DNA from: Limnospira fusiformis SAG 85.79
GTDB taxonomy: Bacteria; Cyanobacteriota; Cyanobacteriia; Cyanobacteriales; Microcoleaceae
Assembly: GCF_012516315.1 (NCBI RefSeq)
Contig: NZ_CP051185.1
Location: forward strand, 4,159,363-4,223,362
Reading direction: 5' to 3'
DNA length: 64,000 bases
Made by a program: the position numbers and the translations under genes
The notes under the pieces: generated by a model
The model's database searches: none
Told to the model about the DNA's origin: nothing
Seen by the model: only the letters and a program-made list of their open reading frames with translations
Part shown: positions 45,180-55,389 of the stretch, piece by piece
How positions within the stretch are numbered: the first letter of the stretch is position 1
How the letters are laid out: each line of letters opens with the position of its first letter

Positions 45180-45782
45180 ATGATTCCAACCGTCATCGAA
45201 CAATCAGGCCGTGGTGAACGCGCCTTTGATATTTACTCCCGACTCCTGCGCGATCGCATCGTGTTTCTAGGAACCCAAGTTAACTCAGATGTTGCTAACT
45301 TAATTGTGGCCCAACTGCTATTTTTAGACGCAGAAGACCCCGAAAAAGACATTTATCTATACATCAACTCCCCAGGAGGCGGGGTTAATGCGGGATTGGG
45401 CATCTTTGACACCATGAACCATATTCGTCCTGATGTCTGCACCGTCTGTCTGGGACTAGCAGCCAGTATGGGGGCATTTCTCCTCAGCGCCGGGGCTAAA
45501 GGAAAGCGTTACAGCCTCCCCCATTCCCGGATTATGATTCACCAACCCCTCGGAGGCGCACAAGGACAAGCTACCGATATTGAAATTCAGGCCAGAGAAA
45601 TTCTGTATCTGAAACGGCAACTTAACGAAAATCTCGCTAAACACACAGAACAACCGCTGTCCCGTATCGAAGAAGACACAGAAAGGGATTTCTTTATGTC
45701 CGCCGAAGATGCGGTTAATTACGGCCTCATCGATCAAGTCATTAGTCGCCGTCCTTCTGCATCTAATCCCGTTGATAGTTAA
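45180..45782 (+). CDS. clpP: ATP-dependent Clp protease proteolytic subunit
   Basis: A 200-residue ClpP serine peptidase. The nucleophile Ser lies in [15 protein letters not shown], the catalytic His in [15 protein letters not shown], and the Asp in the segment around [15 protein letters not shown]. The oligomerisation and handle regions are intact ([18 protein letters not shown]). It forms tetradecamers that degrade proteins unfolded by ClpC or ClpX. Cyanobacteria have several ClpP paralogues plus ClpR; this one keeps the full triad and so is an active ClpP. It starts 58 bases after the acyltransferase gene. Confidence 0.95.
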   Translation: MIPTVIEQSGRGERAFDIYSRLLRDRIVFLGTQVNSDVANLIVAQLLFLDAEDPEKDIYLYINSPGGGVNAGLGIFDTMNHIRPDVCTVCLGLAASMGAFLLSAGAKGKRYSLPHSRIMIHQPLGGAQGQATDIEIQAREILYLKRQLNENLAKHTEQPLSRIEEDTERDFFMSAEDAVNYGLIDQVISRRPSASNPVDS

Positions 45783-45880
45783 CATAGGCGATCGCACAGT
45801 CCCAAGCCCCTCTCCCTCTGGGATTTAATGTAGGGGCGGGTTAGGCAATTAATAATTAATAATTGTAGGGGCGGGTTCTG

Positions 45881-46045
45881 CTGTTAATTACCTCTGGTCA
45901 GCAAAAGAGTCATCAACCCGCCCTCTGGGGTTCTGCTGTCAATTACCTCTGGTCAGCAGAAGAGTCATCAACCCGCCCTTTGGGGTGGCGCTGTCAATTA
46001 CCTATGCTAACAAGAAGACTAATAAACCCCCCTTTGGGGTTGGGG
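45881..46045 (+). repeat. Three tandem repeats of 55 bases after clpP
   Basis: Units begin at 45881, 45936 and 45991 with CTGTTAATTACC, CTGTCAATTACC and CTGTCAATTACC. Each holds a GTCATCAACCCGCCC-like core (the third is diverged) followed by TTTGGGGT. A related motif (GGGGCGGGTT with ATCAACCCG) appears after rph at about 63652-63710, so this is a dispersed repeat of the genome. It fills the space between clpP and the convergent gene at 46069. Confidence 0.8.
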
Positions 46046-46068
46046 GTTGTTGGGAACTATCAAAAATG

Positions 46069-46815
46069 CTAAATAGATTGTAAATAGTGTAAAAAGTCTA
46101 GCAGTTCTTCAGGAGTTAAATGGCGGCGCGATCGCTTTCCGTAGGTTTTTAGTAGATGTGTAGAACCCTGTTCCGCTGTCCAACCTAATCTTCGCAACTC
46201 AATATCTGTTTTGGCAATATCGTCAGACATATCATCAACATGGTAAGCAGTATTATAACGAGTCCCTTGGGAAAGTGTCACTGATGGCGGTTCTGGCTCA
46301 TGAATAATCGTATTTTCGGGGGTTTCTAGTTCATCGGAGGGCAAATGGGGCAGAGAAGCGCCTCGGGCTTTGGTTTGGGCTGGGTTTTGGGTAGTTGTGG
46401 CATCAGGTAAAGATGGAGACCCGGTTTTAGGCTTCATATAGGTAGCAGATAGCCACTCATCAGAAGGCATAGCCATGGAGTCAAGCCCCAGAGTTTCCGC
46501 GCCAGTGGTGGGTGAGTCCACAGCCGACTGATTTGATAGATTATAAACAACGGGACTCGGTAAACTGTCTTCCATATTAGGTAAATCAGCCTTGGGTAAA
46601 TTATCCCCGATTTTGTGTAACCCCAAACACTGTAGCGATCGCTCTCTGGCCCTATCCTCAGCCAACTCCACAGTTTCAGCCATACCTAGTCCCGATGCCA
46701 GAGTTACCCCGGCCACCTGTACCGATACCCGAACAATATATTGATTGTTCTCAATAGCAATTAACTCAGAGATAAGTCCCCCTGTGGGATAGCGATTTCT
46801 AAATTGAGTGAACAT
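46069..46815 (-). CDS. Conserved cyanobacterial protein with a C-terminal helical domain
   Basis: ATG at 46815 (MFTQFRNRYPTGG) gives 248 residues; a longer open frame to 46890 is less likely. Residues 1-75 form a compact domain (ELIAIENNQYIVRVSVQVAG, then ETVELAEDRARERSLQCLGL) that recalls the N-terminal part of Rad52/RecT-like proteins, though I would not assign function from it. The middle (80-185) is disordered and Pro/Ser/Thr-rich. The C-terminus (WTAEQGSTHLLKTYGKRSRRHLTPEELLDFLHYL) is a small helical unit I associate with cyanobacterial DNA-related proteins, with low certainty. It is divergent from the RNB-domain gene. Confidence 0.65.
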   Translation of the reverse strand: MFTQFRNRYPTGGLISELIAIENNQYIVRVSVQVAGVTLASGLGMAETVELAEDRARERSLQCLGLHKIGDNLPKADLPNMEDSLPSPVVYNLSNQSAVDSPTTGAETLGLDSMAMPSDEWLSATYMKPKTGSPSLPDATTTQNPAQTKARGASLPHLPSDELETPENTIIHEPEPPSVTLSQGTRYNTAYHVDDMSDDIAKTDIELRRLGWTAEQGSTHLLKTYGKRSRRHLTPEELLDFLHYLQSI

Positions 46816-47105
46816 AATCTTCAGTAAACTTATAGGATATAATTGGTTAGAATGTGGTCTCCGACGCAGCTCCTCTGCCCCAGAAAACACTTTTCCACCT
46901 GTGGGGCATCGTTGTACATCCCACCCTTAGCATTTTCTGTAAGGTTGCCGATCGCTCTCAACTAAAATTGTATCACTGTCTCTCAGGGGTGATTGGTTGG
47001 CATGGTGGGAAAAAGTGAGTCCTGGAAAAGTGGCTGAAACTAACAAAGGCAGAAGTGGCGTTAGAACTACCTATCCCCATCGACATCACGAAGGAAAATC
47101 GCTAC

Positions 47106-49397
47106 ATGGAATTTTCAATCGCTACACTGTTAGCCAACTTTACAGAGGATAAATCTGTAGCCCCCAAGGCTCTCGAAAAAAAACTGACCTCTGATGAAGA
47201 GAGTCTGCGAAAATTTCAGATCGCCATTGATGCTTTAGAGCGGATTGGCCTTTTGGAAAAAGATAAGGGCCGCTATCGTCGTATAGAACAGGAGAGTATT
47301 GTAGAAGCCAAATTGCGATGTTCCAGCAAAGGCTTCTGCTTTGCGATTCAAGACGCGGAAAGTGCCGAGGATGTCTACATCCGGGAAAGTCACTTGAGTA
47401 CCGCCTGGAATGGCGATCGCGTCCTGGTGAGAATTATTAAAGAAGGCTCCCGTCGTCGTTCCCCCGAAGGAGAAGTTTATCTAATCCTAGAGCGAGCTAA
47501 CCCCTCCGTACTCGCTCGCGTCAAAGAAACCAAAAAAGGATATCGCGCCGTCCCCCTAGATGACCGATTGCTATTTGAAATGAATCTGGTCAACCCCCCA
47601 GAGGAACTCGTTGATGCAGTCGATCACCTGGTTCATGTCGAAGTAGTGCGCTATCCTCTGGGTCTTCATCGCCCTGTGGGTAGGGTGGTACAAGTTCTGG
47701 GTTCTGATGCTGAGGAAGCAGAAGACCTGGATATTGTTTGTTGTAAACATGATTTACCCCGGTCCTTTCCCAAAAGTGTACTACAGGAAACCGAAATCCT
47801 CCTAGCAGCTAGTGCGACTCTCAAAAATAGCGACCTGGAAAATCGACTTGATCTGCGCGACGAGCCGACTCTTTCCTTTAGCCCCGATTTGGGAAATCCC
47901 GAATTTTCTGTCTTAAAGCCAGAAGACGAACCGTGTCCATATACCATTGACCACGCCCTCAGCTTGCAAGAAACCGATTCCGGGAACTGGAAATTAGCGG
48001 TTCATATCGCCGATAGCTCCCATTATATTCAACCAGACACCTCCTTAGATCGCGAAGCCAGGCGGCGGGGTATCGGCATTTACTTAGCCGATAAATATAT
48101 TCCTATTGTTCCCGCTCCCCTCAGTTGCGATCGCATTTCTTTAGTTACAGGAGAAGATCGCCTGGCTTTGTCCATCATGATTGAACTAGGTCCGACTGGA
48201 AAAATCCTAGAATATGAAATTCAGCCTAGTATCGTCCGCGTTGACCGACAAATAACTTATCAGGAAGCCCAAAGTATTCTTGATGGCGAATCTTCCGAAG
48301 ATAAGATTATAGAAGACCTCCTAGAAGTCAGTCGCGCCATTCGACAAATGCGGGAGTTGCGCGGCGGTTTTGAAATGAATCTTCCTGATACCCATTGTCA
48401 TTTTAATGACGAAGGGGAACTCGGACCCATGGTTTCTGGCACTAAATTAGTCTCTCAGGCTATGGTATCTGAGTTGATGATTTTAGCTAATCAGGTAGTT
48501 GCTTGCCACCTGCAATCCCTTGGGGTTCCTGCTATCTATCGCGTTCAAGCCGCCCCAGACCCCGCTGATGTCGCTGAATTGATCAAGTTGTCTATTCATC
48601 ATGGCCTTGAACTAGAGCTTGATGATGAAGCCGAAATTCAACCCCAAGATTTTCAAGTATTTACCCAAGCTCTGAAAAATACTCGTGCCGAACGGGTATT
48701 AACTTATCTACTTGAAGATAGTCTCAAACCTACTGTTTATAGTACCGTTCCTAAACTGCATTTTGGCTTGGCATTACCCGCCTATACTCACTGTACCTCA
48801 CCCATTTCTCGCTATTGTGACCTGCAAATTTGTCGGGTTCTCAAAGCCGTATTTGAAGAGGGACGCGATCGCCGTTCCACTCGTTCCAAAGAACCAGTTA
48901 ACCTCCATCATTCCTCATCAGAGGGCAAAATTTCCTGGAATGTCTTACCTTCAGAGTTACAACATGATCTCGAAACCCAGTTTGCTCAACTCGTCGTTCA
49001 TCTCAGCGAAAGGGAAAGCGTCGCCGCTGATGCTGAGGAAGACCTAGAGGGACTCAAAAAAACTGGGTTTATGAAAGAACGCACCGGTCAAACTTTTATC
49101 GGTTTAATTACTGGGGTTCAGTCCTATGGCTTTTTTGTCGAGATTGAACTAGAGTCTCCTGGTGGTTCAACTCTCAGGGTCGAAGGGTTAGTTCATGTGT
49201 CTTCTCTGAAAGATGACTGGTACGAATACCGTTCCCGTCAGCAAACCTTAGTCGGTCGCAAAAACCGCAATCAGTACCGTCTTGGCGATAATGTGGAAGT
49301 TCAGGTTAAGAGCGTAGACTACTACCGTCAACAGATTGATTTGGTTGCTGTTGGTGGCGGTAGTGAAGCTATTGATGACCATGACGATAGCTTTTAG
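47106..49397 (+). CDS. RNase II/R-family protein with an altered active-site Asp cluster
   Basis: From ATG 47106 (MEFSIATLLANF) the protein has 763 residues; an upstream GTG at 47055 would add 17. The N-terminal winged-helix region covers about 1-75, CSD-like OB folds about 75-230, the RNB domain about 280-620 (KLAVHIADSSHYI, REARRRGIGIYLADKYIPI, LHFGLALPAYTHCTSPISRYCDL), and a C-terminal S1 domain about 665-750. In the family four Asp occur as D-x5-D-x-DD-A; here the segment reads EDEPCPYTIDHALSL, leaving Asp at the first and third positions only. It could be a slow exoribonuclease or a Zam-type relative. A strong terminator follows. Confidence 0.85.
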   Translation: MEFSIATLLANFTEDKSVAPKALEKKLTSDEESLRKFQIAIDALERIGLLEKDKGRYRRIEQESIVEAKLRCSSKGFCFAIQDAESAEDVYIRESHLSTAWNGDRVLVRIIKEGSRRRSPEGEVYLILERANPSVLARVKETKKGYRAVPLDDRLLFEMNLVNPPEELVDAVDHLVHVEVVRYPLGLHRPVGRVVQVLGSDAEEAEDLDIVCCKHDLPRSFPKSVLQETEILLAASATLKNSDLENRLDLRDEPTLSFSPDLGNPEFSVLKPEDEPCPYTIDHALSLQETDSGNWKLAVHIADSSHYIQPDTSLDREARRRGIGIYLADKYIPIVPAPLSCDRISLVTGEDRLALSIMIELGPTGKILEYEIQPSIVRVDRQITYQEAQSILDGESSEDKIIEDLLEVSRAIRQMRELRGGFEMNLPDTHCHFNDEGELGPMVSGTKLVSQAMVSELMILANQVVACHLQSLGVPAIYRVQAAPDPADVAELIKLSIHHGLELELDDEAEIQPQDFQVFTQALKNTRAERVLTYLLEDSLKPTVYSTVPKLHFGLALPAYTHCTSPISRYCDLQICRVLKAVFEEGRDRRSTRSKEPVNLHHSSSEGKISWNVLPSELQHDLETQFAQLVVHLSERESVAADAEEDLEGLKKTGFMKERTGQTFIGLITGVQSYGFFVEIELESPGGSTLRVEGLVHVSSLKDDWYEYRSRQQTLVGRKNRNQYRLGDNVEVQVKSVDYYRQQIDLVAVGGGSEAIDDHDDSF

Positions 49398-49421
49398 CTA
49401 TCTGGTAGCTTCCCCATTTCG

Positions 49422-49625
49422 CTAGGGGGAGTAGAACCGCAAAATTCCGATAATTACCCGATAATTATCGGCCCTATGCACCATCAGACTCTACCCAGTG
49501 GAACCCGGTTTTTATTGAGCTTTGATTAGGCTAAAAAACCGGGTTTTTTGACTATTTTCCTAGGGGAGTAGGACGGGAAAATTTCGATAATCACCCAATA
49601 ATTATGGAGGCTACACACCATCAGA
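49422..49625 (+). repeat. Direct repeat pair of about 67 bases around a terminator
   Basis: Unit 1 (49422-49488) and unit 2 (49560-49625) both run from CTAGGGGGAGTAG-like sequence through AAAATTCCGATAATTACCC-like sequence to CACCATCAGA, with several mismatches. Unit 1 contains a 10-base inverted repeat (CCGATAATTA/TAATTATCGG) that is decayed in unit 2. The terminator at 49502-49549 lies between them. Confidence 0.75.
49502..49549 (+). terminator. Rho-independent terminator after the RNB-domain gene
   Basis: The arms AACCCGGTTTTT (49502-49513) and AAAAAACCGGGTT (49533-49545) form a long stem that runs into TTTTTT. It lies about 105 bases after the stop codon and could also act on the leftward gene ending at 49646. 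Confidence 0.85.
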
Positions 49626-49645
49626 ATTGCTGCTATAGAATCATG

Positions 49646-50329
49646 TCAACGGGAAATTATTTTCATCATCAGATTACCCCCTTTTTGGAAATGGTAGGGG
49701 ACTGATTGAATTTCTACGGAATATTTTAAAGCTGTTAATTGCTCAATTAATCTTGGGAAAAATTCGGGAGTCTCTCCCCCAATACTAACTAGGGGAAATA
49801 GAAGAACAATACTGGCTACCCGGCATAATTCCAGGATAGCATCTCGGTGGAACTTTTCGGAAAGACGATCGCTATAGGAAAATAGAAAATGAGCCGATAA
49901 AGCTCGGTCAAACTGACGGTCAGCAAAAGGCAAATGCGGCAGTTCTGCGTCGATATAACGCCCGGTTTGTCGTCCTTGGTCAAAATCAGCCAAAAACTCA
50001 TTCATCGCCTCTTTACGGACCTGTGCGAGGTGTTCTGGGGATTTTATTTGATGCCAGATGTAGTCTTCCCGGTTAGCTTCTACCTGTTGGATTACTATAG
50101 GCAAAACGAATTGAATACGATCGCTAATTTGGGCAGTGGAAAACCGATAAAGAGGGTCACAGGAAACCACAGAATAACCTCGGCGGGTCATCACTGCATT
50201 AAAACTCGCCGGACCCCCAGCACAGTCCAAATAAGAGCAGTGCAAATCATCCTCACTGAGAGCAAACATTTGCAAATACTCATCAAAACTGCGTCCCCAA
50301 GGAATCACTTGATTAACGGTAAATCCCAT
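49646..50329 (-). CDS. Class I SAM-dependent methyltransferase-like protein
   Basis: A 227-residue protein with a Rossmann methyltransferase pattern. Motif I is LDCAGGPASFNAVMTRRGY, with the Gly-rich loop CAGGPAS, followed by an acidic residue at the end of beta-2 (VVSCDPLYRF). Motif IV is approximated by LPFADRQFDRALSAHFLFSYSD, and the C-terminal strand region reads KGGNLMMKIISR. The substrate is unknown. Similar proteins occur as stand-alone genes in cyanobacteria. It is flanked by a repeat-rich spacer downstream and HU beyond the upstream side. Confidence 0.75.
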   Translation of the reverse strand: MGFTVNQVIPWGRSFDEYLQMFALSEDDLHCSYLDCAGGPASFNAVMTRRGYSVVSCDPLYRFSTAQISDRIQFVLPIVIQQVEANREDYIWHQIKSPEHLAQVRKEAMNEFLADFDQGRQTGRYIDAELPHLPFADRQFDRALSAHFLFSYSDRLSEKFHRDAILELCRVASIVLLFPLVSIGGETPEFFPRLIEQLTALKYSVEIQSVPYHFQKGGNLMMKIISR

Positions 50330-50528
50330 AATTTTGCCCAGTTCCCAAAACTCCTAAATCATGGCAACCCATAGAGAATCGCCATATATGCTACGGGTCA
50401 AAAATGCGATCGCCTCTCCCGGTTAGGTGATGGTGTTGTACTGATAGGGGGTAGCCGTCGCGGTTGAGAAAATGCCACAAAAAAACAGGGGTGAGGCTGA
50501 AAATTGCCGATCGCCCCTGTCAGCAAGT

Positions 50529-50825
50529 CTATGCCACGTTTTCGTTACTTTCGTTAGCCACCCGTTCCTTAAAGGCTTTCCCAGCCGAGAAAGCTGGAAC
50601 AGTAGTAGCAGGAATGGTCATGGGTTGTCCCGTGCTAGGGTTACGACCCTCACGAGCCTTGCGGTGGCGAGCCTCAAAGGAACCAAAGCCCACTAGAGTG
50701 ACTTTTTCCCCCTCAGCCACAGCATCCATAATGCACTCACAGATAGCCGAAATAATGGCATCCGCTTGTTTTTTGGTAACGCCAGCCTTGATAGATGTTT
50801 CCTGAACCAACTGCTCTTTATTCAT
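50529..50825 (-). CDS. hup: HU-family DNA-binding protein
   Basis: ATG at 50825 (MNKEQLVQETSIKAG) is preceded by GGAGG 7 bases upstream and gives 98 residues; the open frame extends upstream but without support. It has the HU/IHF fold: helices with KKQADAIISAICECI, the strand segment VTLVGFGSFEARHRKAREGRNPSTGQ, and the DNA-intercalating Pro region (QPMTIPATTVPAFSAGKAFKERV). It compacts and bends DNA as the main nucleoid protein of cyanobacteria. It is followed leftwards by the methyltransferase gene. Confidence 0.93.
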   Translation of the reverse strand: MNKEQLVQETSIKAGVTKKQADAIISAICECIMDAVAEGEKVTLVGFGSFEARHRKAREGRNPSTGQPMTIPATTVPAFSAGKAFKERVANESNENVA

Positions 50826-50976
50826 CGAAATACCTCCAGAATCATTTTCAGTGGGTGATTTTGCCCTGATGATCGCGCTTTGCAGTTCAGACTTATCAGA
50901 AATTGACAAGTATAAACCTTAAAATTCGCGCTAAGTTTCACGCCTTCGGCACCCTGGGAATCCTTTTTGAGGGGGG

Positions 50977-51019
50977 CCTGAGCCCGAAAATACTACAGAA
51001 TAGGATTTACAGGCTCAGG
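50977..51019 (-). terminator. Possible stem-loop downstream of chlH
   Basis: The arms CCTGAGCC (50977-50984) and GGCTCAGG (51012-51019) pair perfectly with a loop of about 27 bases. It lies about 50 bases past the chlH stop codon in the leftward direction. There is no strong T-run, so termination is uncertain. Confidence 0.35.
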
Positions 51020-51070
51020 ATACAGCATACAACAGCAGTCAGGGCATTTTGACAATCACCCAAGGCGAGA

Positions 51071-54000
51071 TTACTCAATCCCCTCAATGCGGTCTTCAAC
51101 CTCCTGGTATAACTCCCGCAGGCGATCGAGATTTTCTTCGCTAGTTTCCCAATACCCGCGACCATTCACCTCCAGCAGAGTTGTGACCATTTTACGGAAA
51201 GAATGGGGGTTAAGATTCATCAGACGTTGCTGCATAGCCTCGTCCTTGATAAAGGTTTCGTTAGTTTCCTCATAAACCCAATTATCCACAGCCCCAGCAG
51301 TAGCACTCCATCCCATGGTATTAACCAGACGCTTAGACAACTCTCGCACCCCCTCATAACCATGAGAAAGCATCCCCTCGTACCATTTAGGGTTGAGCAT
51401 CTTCGTCCGTGCGTCTAGGCGCACAGTTTCCGAGAGAGTCCGAACTTGAGCGTTAGCCGTCGTGGTATCCGCGATATAGGAAGCCGGTTTTTTCCCGTCT
51501 TTCCGCAAGCTGGCGATAGTTTTGGTCGGGTCAGAGTCGAAATAGTGGGAAACGTCAGTTAAGCTAATTTCCGAAGAATCCAAGTTTTGGAATGTAGCAT
51601 CAGCAGTTTTCAGGGAAGCCTCAAAAATCTGACGGTTATCATCCATCATCCCCGGATTATCGGAATTGAACGCAAAAGACTTGCGGTTTAGATACATTTC
51701 CTGCAATTCTGCCTCACTTTCCCAGGTGCTATTTTCCACAGCTAAGTTAACGTTAGCTGCATAAGAACCAGAAGCATTGGAGAAAACACGGGTAGCAGCC
51801 TGTCGGATGTTGATACCTAGCTCTGCGGCTTGTTGTAGGGCGTGTTTGCGAACAAAGTTCATTTCCAGGGGTTCATCCGCTTCCGCTGCCATTTTAACCG
51901 CTTTGTCGAGCAGATTCATTTGGTTGATGAACAGGTCGCGGAACACTCCCGAACAGTTAATCACCACATCAATGCGAGGGCGGCCCAATTCTTCCAGGGG
52001 GATTAACTCCAACTTGTTGACCCGACCCAAAGCATCGGGAACCGGTTTGGCTCCAACCATCCACATAACCTGGGCCAAGGATTCCCCGTAGGTTTTGATA
52101 TTATCAGTTCCCCACAGGACAACCGCGATAGTTTCTGGGTATTGACCCCCATTTTCCATTTTTTGCCGTTCTAGGAGTCGGTCTACCACGATTTGAGCCG
52201 ATTTAACTGCCGCGACAGTCGGGATAGACTGAGGGTCCAGGGCGTGCATATTCTTCCCAGTGGGGAGAACGTCGGGGTTGCGAATGGGGTCGCCGCCAGG
52301 TCCGGGAAGGATATATTCTCCTTCCAAAGCACGGAGCAAGGCTCCCAATTCGTTATCGGCGCAAACCTGTTTCAAGCAAAATTCCAGATACTCAAACAGG
52401 GGTTTCATGGGTTCCGGGTCAATCTGGGTATAGCCCAAGTCGTGTAAGGCTTGCAACCAGGGTTCTTTTTTCCCCATGTTAAAGAAGTTGAGTTGCGAGA
52501 TTTTGGAGACACGGCCTTCTGCGTCGGTTTGTTCTTGAACTAAAGCAGCGATCGCCGCACGGGTAGCATTTGTGATGTGCTGCAATTGGTCAACGTCCGC
52601 GAGAATGCCTTGGTTACTGTTGCGGTAGAGTTCCTCAATATCCCGATTAATGCTATTAGCGATAATCCGAGGCAGACTGAGTATCCCTTCTTCTTCCCGG
52701 TCTAAGCTGGCAATATTAACCAAAGTAGCGATCGCCTCTTCCGCACTCGGAGCCTTACCAATAACGTGCAACCCACAGGGAAGCAGGCGAGACTCAATTT
52801 CCATGAGTTTCTGATAAACCCGTCCCACCACATGATCGCGTTCTTCCTGGGTAAGTTCTGCTGGGTCTTGTTCCGGCAGGGCGATATCCTGATCCAAGTT
52901 CACCATACGGGATTTTTCGATAATGGTGCTAACAATTTGCACCCCGCGACCACTATCTTTCAGAGTTTGGTAAGACCCAATCAATTCGTTAAGTTCTTGG
53001 AGACCCTTATAGAGTCCCGCATTTTCCGCCGCCGGAGTCAGATAAGAGATAGTTTCCGCATAGCTACGGCGTTTAGCAATAGTCGCCTCACTGGGGTTAT
53101 TAGCCGCGTAATAGTACAGATTAGGAATAGTCCCAATCAGGTTATCCGGGTAGCATTCCCCAGACATTCCCATCTGTTTTCCCGGCATAAATTCTAGGGA
53201 ACCATGGGTCCCAAAGTGCAGCACAGCATCTGCGCCCCAAACCTGTTCTAGGTAGGTATAGTAAGCCGCGAAGCCGTGGTGAGGACTCGCCGACCGGGAG
53301 AACAGCAAACGCATGGGGTCGCCTTCATAGCCGAAGGTCGGTTGTACCCCGATAAACAGATTTCCGAAGGATTTTCCGTAAACTAACAGATTTTCCCCAT
53401 CCGTGTTCAGGTGTCCCGGAGGTGGTCCCCAGTTTTCGTGGAGACGTTCCGAGTAGGGGGTGAGTCGTTCATACTGTTCTACCGACATTTTATAGGCGAT
53501 ATTCAGTTCTGGGCTTTGATATTGAGCAGTAGCATCATGGATAACCTGCTGCATTAAAGCGCCCGGAGACTCTGGGATTTCCGGGATATCATAACCGTTA
53601 TTTTTTAAGGCTTTCATCACCTCATAGATGGAACCGAATACGTCCAAATAGGCGGCGGTTCCGACATTCCCTTTATCCGGCGGGAAACTGAAAATAGTAA
53701 TCGCGACTTTTTTATCAAGTTTTGGTTTTTTCCGCAGGTTAGCCCATTTGAGCGCCCGCTGACAGATAGCTTCGATGCGGTCTTGGAGGGCGATCGCCTT
53801 TCCCGTCGCTCCGTCGCGTCCTGACACAATAATCGGCTCAATAGCCCCATCCAATTCCGGGATAGCAATTTGTAGCGCCACTTGAATAGGATGCAATCCC
53901 AATTCACTTTCTTCCCATTCTTCCGTAGTTTGGAATACCAGGGGCAAGGCTACCATATAGGGACGGTTGAGCCGTTTTAGGGAGTCGATCGCTTTCGGGT

Positions 54001-55054
54001 GGTCTTGGCGAGCCGGACCTCCCACCAATGCGAACCCCGTCAGGGAAACCACGATATCAACCAGAGGTTGAGCCGGAATGCCTTTCGGTGGCGTATCCCA
54101 GAAGTAGGTATCTACAGGTTTGGAAAAATCCAGACCTCCCGCAAATACTGCCACCACTCGCGCCCCCATAGCTTCCAGTTCCTGCACCATAGCCACATAA
54201 TGGGCATCGTCTCCCGTGACTAGGTGGGTGCGTTGCAGCACCAAGCCCACACAGGGCGCTAGGGGGTCCTTGGTGTCCTCTGGGATATCTTCGCGCCCGT
54301 TATACCAACTCAGATAATCATTGACATCCTCGAACATTTTGGGAGCCAGGGGATGCCAAATTCCCATATCGGGATACGTCACCGGTTCCGCAAAGTGCAG
54401 TTTTTCTTGGCCCTTAAAAACATATTTCTCTGCCAACATGAGCAGGAAGTTTTCCAGGTTTTCTGGAGAACCACCCAGCCAATATTGGAAACTCAGCATA
54501 AAGTTCCGCGCGTCCTGAGCCTTATCAATAGGCATATATTTCAGGACTTTGGGGAGGGTTTGCAGAAGTTTCAGCATTCCGTCCTGGAAGGAGGAGCCAG
54601 ATTTTTCCTTCCGTTTTTTCATGAACTGGGCGATCGCGCTTTTGCTTTGTCCCAGTTGTGCCATGGAGAAGCTGCCCATTTTATTAAGGCGCATTACCTG
54701 TGGCATGGAAGGAAACACCACCGCCACATCTAAGCGATCGCGGTATGGGGCTACGGCTTCCACCACTTTATCAGCCAAATCTTCGATAAAGATTAATGAG
54801 GCGATGAAAACATTAGCCTCGGCTAGGTCTTTTTTAAGGTTTTCGTAGTTTTCCGGGTCTCGCAGTTCCTCGATCAGATAACCACTGATCTCGATCGCCA
54901 AGTTCGGATTTTTTTCATTTATGGCCCGCACTGCTGCTGACAAAGCGCTCTGGTACTGGGCCTCTAGCACAATATAGACGACTTTTAGAAGCGATCGTCC
55001 GTTGAGGGAATCCGGTTTAATGTGTCTAACGGTAGGCTTGACGTAGGTAAACAT
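51071..55054 (-). CDS. chlH: Magnesium chelatase subunit H
   Basis: A 1327-residue ChlH, the porphyrin-binding catalytic subunit of Mg-chelatase that works with ChlI and ChlD to insert Mg into protoporphyrin IX, the first committed step of chlorophyll synthesis. The length and sequence fit: N-terminal [20 protein letters not shown], the CobN/Mg-chelatase core with [20 protein letters not shown], and [13 protein letters not shown]. It is a single gene with about 335 bases of upstream spacer shared with the divergent potassium transporter gene. Several weaker frames on the other strand across this gene are shadows. Confidence 0.97.
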   Translation of the reverse strand: MFTYVKPTVRHIKPDSLNGRSLLKVVYIVLEAQYQSALSAAVRAINEKNPNLAIEISGYLIEELRDPENYENLKKDLAEANVFIASLIFIEDLADKVVEAVAPYRDRLDVAVVFPSMPQVMRLNKMGSFSMAQLGQSKSAIAQFMKKRKEKSGSSFQDGMLKLLQTLPKVLKYMPIDKAQDARNFMLSFQYWLGGSPENLENFLLMLAEKYVFKGQEKLHFAEPVTYPDMGIWHPLAPKMFEDVNDYLSWYNGREDIPEDTKDPLAPCVGLVLQRTHLVTGDDAHYVAMVQELEAMGARVVAVFAGGLDFSKPVDTYFWDTPPKGIPAQPLVDIVVSLTGFALVGGPARQDHPKAIDSLKRLNRPYMVALPLVFQTTEEWEESELGLHPIQVALQIAIPELDGAIEPIIVSGRDGATGKAIALQDRIEAICQRALKWANLRKKPKLDKKVAITIFSFPPDKGNVGTAAYLDVFGSIYEVMKALKNNGYDIPEIPESPGALMQQVIHDATAQYQSPELNIAYKMSVEQYERLTPYSERLHENWGPPPGHLNTDGENLLVYGKSFGNLFIGVQPTFGYEGDPMRLLFSRSASPHHGFAAYYTYLEQVWGADAVLHFGTHGSLEFMPGKQMGMSGECYPDNLIGTIPNLYYYAANNPSEATIAKRRSYAETISYLTPAAENAGLYKGLQELNELIGSYQTLKDSGRGVQIVSTIIEKSRMVNLDQDIALPEQDPAELTQEERDHVVGRVYQKLMEIESRLLPCGLHVIGKAPSAEEAIATLVNIASLDREEEGILSLPRIIANSINRDIEELYRNSNQGILADVDQLQHITNATRAAIAALVQEQTDAEGRVSKISQLNFFNMGKKEPWLQALHDLGYTQIDPEPMKPLFEYLEFCLKQVCADNELGALLRALEGEYILPGPGGDPIRNPDVLPTGKNMHALDPQSIPTVAAVKSAQIVVDRLLERQKMENGGQYPETIAVVLWGTDNIKTYGESLAQVMWMVGAKPVPDALGRVNKLELIPLEELGRPRIDVVINCSGVFRDLFINQMNLLDKAVKMAAEADEPLEMNFVRKHALQQAAELGINIRQAATRVFSNASGSYAANVNLAVENSTWESEAELQEMYLNRKSFAFNSDNPGMMDDNRQIFEASLKTADATFQNLDSSEISLTDVSHYFDSDPTKTIASLRKDGKKPASYIADTTTANAQVRTLSETVRLDARTKMLNPKWYEGMLSHGYEGVRELSKRLVNTMGWSATAGAVDNWVYEETNETFIKDEAMQQRLMNLNPHSFRKMVTTLLEVNGRGYWETSEENLDRLRELYQEVEDRIEGIE

Positions 55055-55389
55055 ATTTAGTGTTCGTTCCTCGGTGTTCTGCTCTAAAGCTGTCTGGATA
55101 GGTAGACTATTGTGGATCAGCGATCGATCCGGTCAACATTTGGCAACGTCCTACATGGGATGCCGTCCCGCTAGGAGACAACCCTGATGACTTCACCATT
55201 GAGTATTATTACCATAAAATGAGCCAAAGTGGTTAGTGGAAGCCACTTTTTGACACAATTCGACAAAATTTTGGCCAATATTTGCAACAAAAATTTATAA
55301 ATTGCCCAGTTAACAGTCTTGATTATATACACAAGTGTTAAATTTTATGATCTAGGATAAAGTTTTCTATATAAAGTTTGACACCTCTT
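55055..55389. promoter_or_regulatory. Divergent spacer between chlH and ktrB
   Basis: About 335 bases without a gene. The half near ktrB is very AT-rich. I see no clear -10/-35 pair or known riboswitch by eye. It must contain promoters for both directions. Confidence 0.4.

Noticed and set aside
51087..54848. Many plus-strand frames within chlH
   Set aside because: All lie opposite a single intact chlH frame of normal length and carry no domain features.
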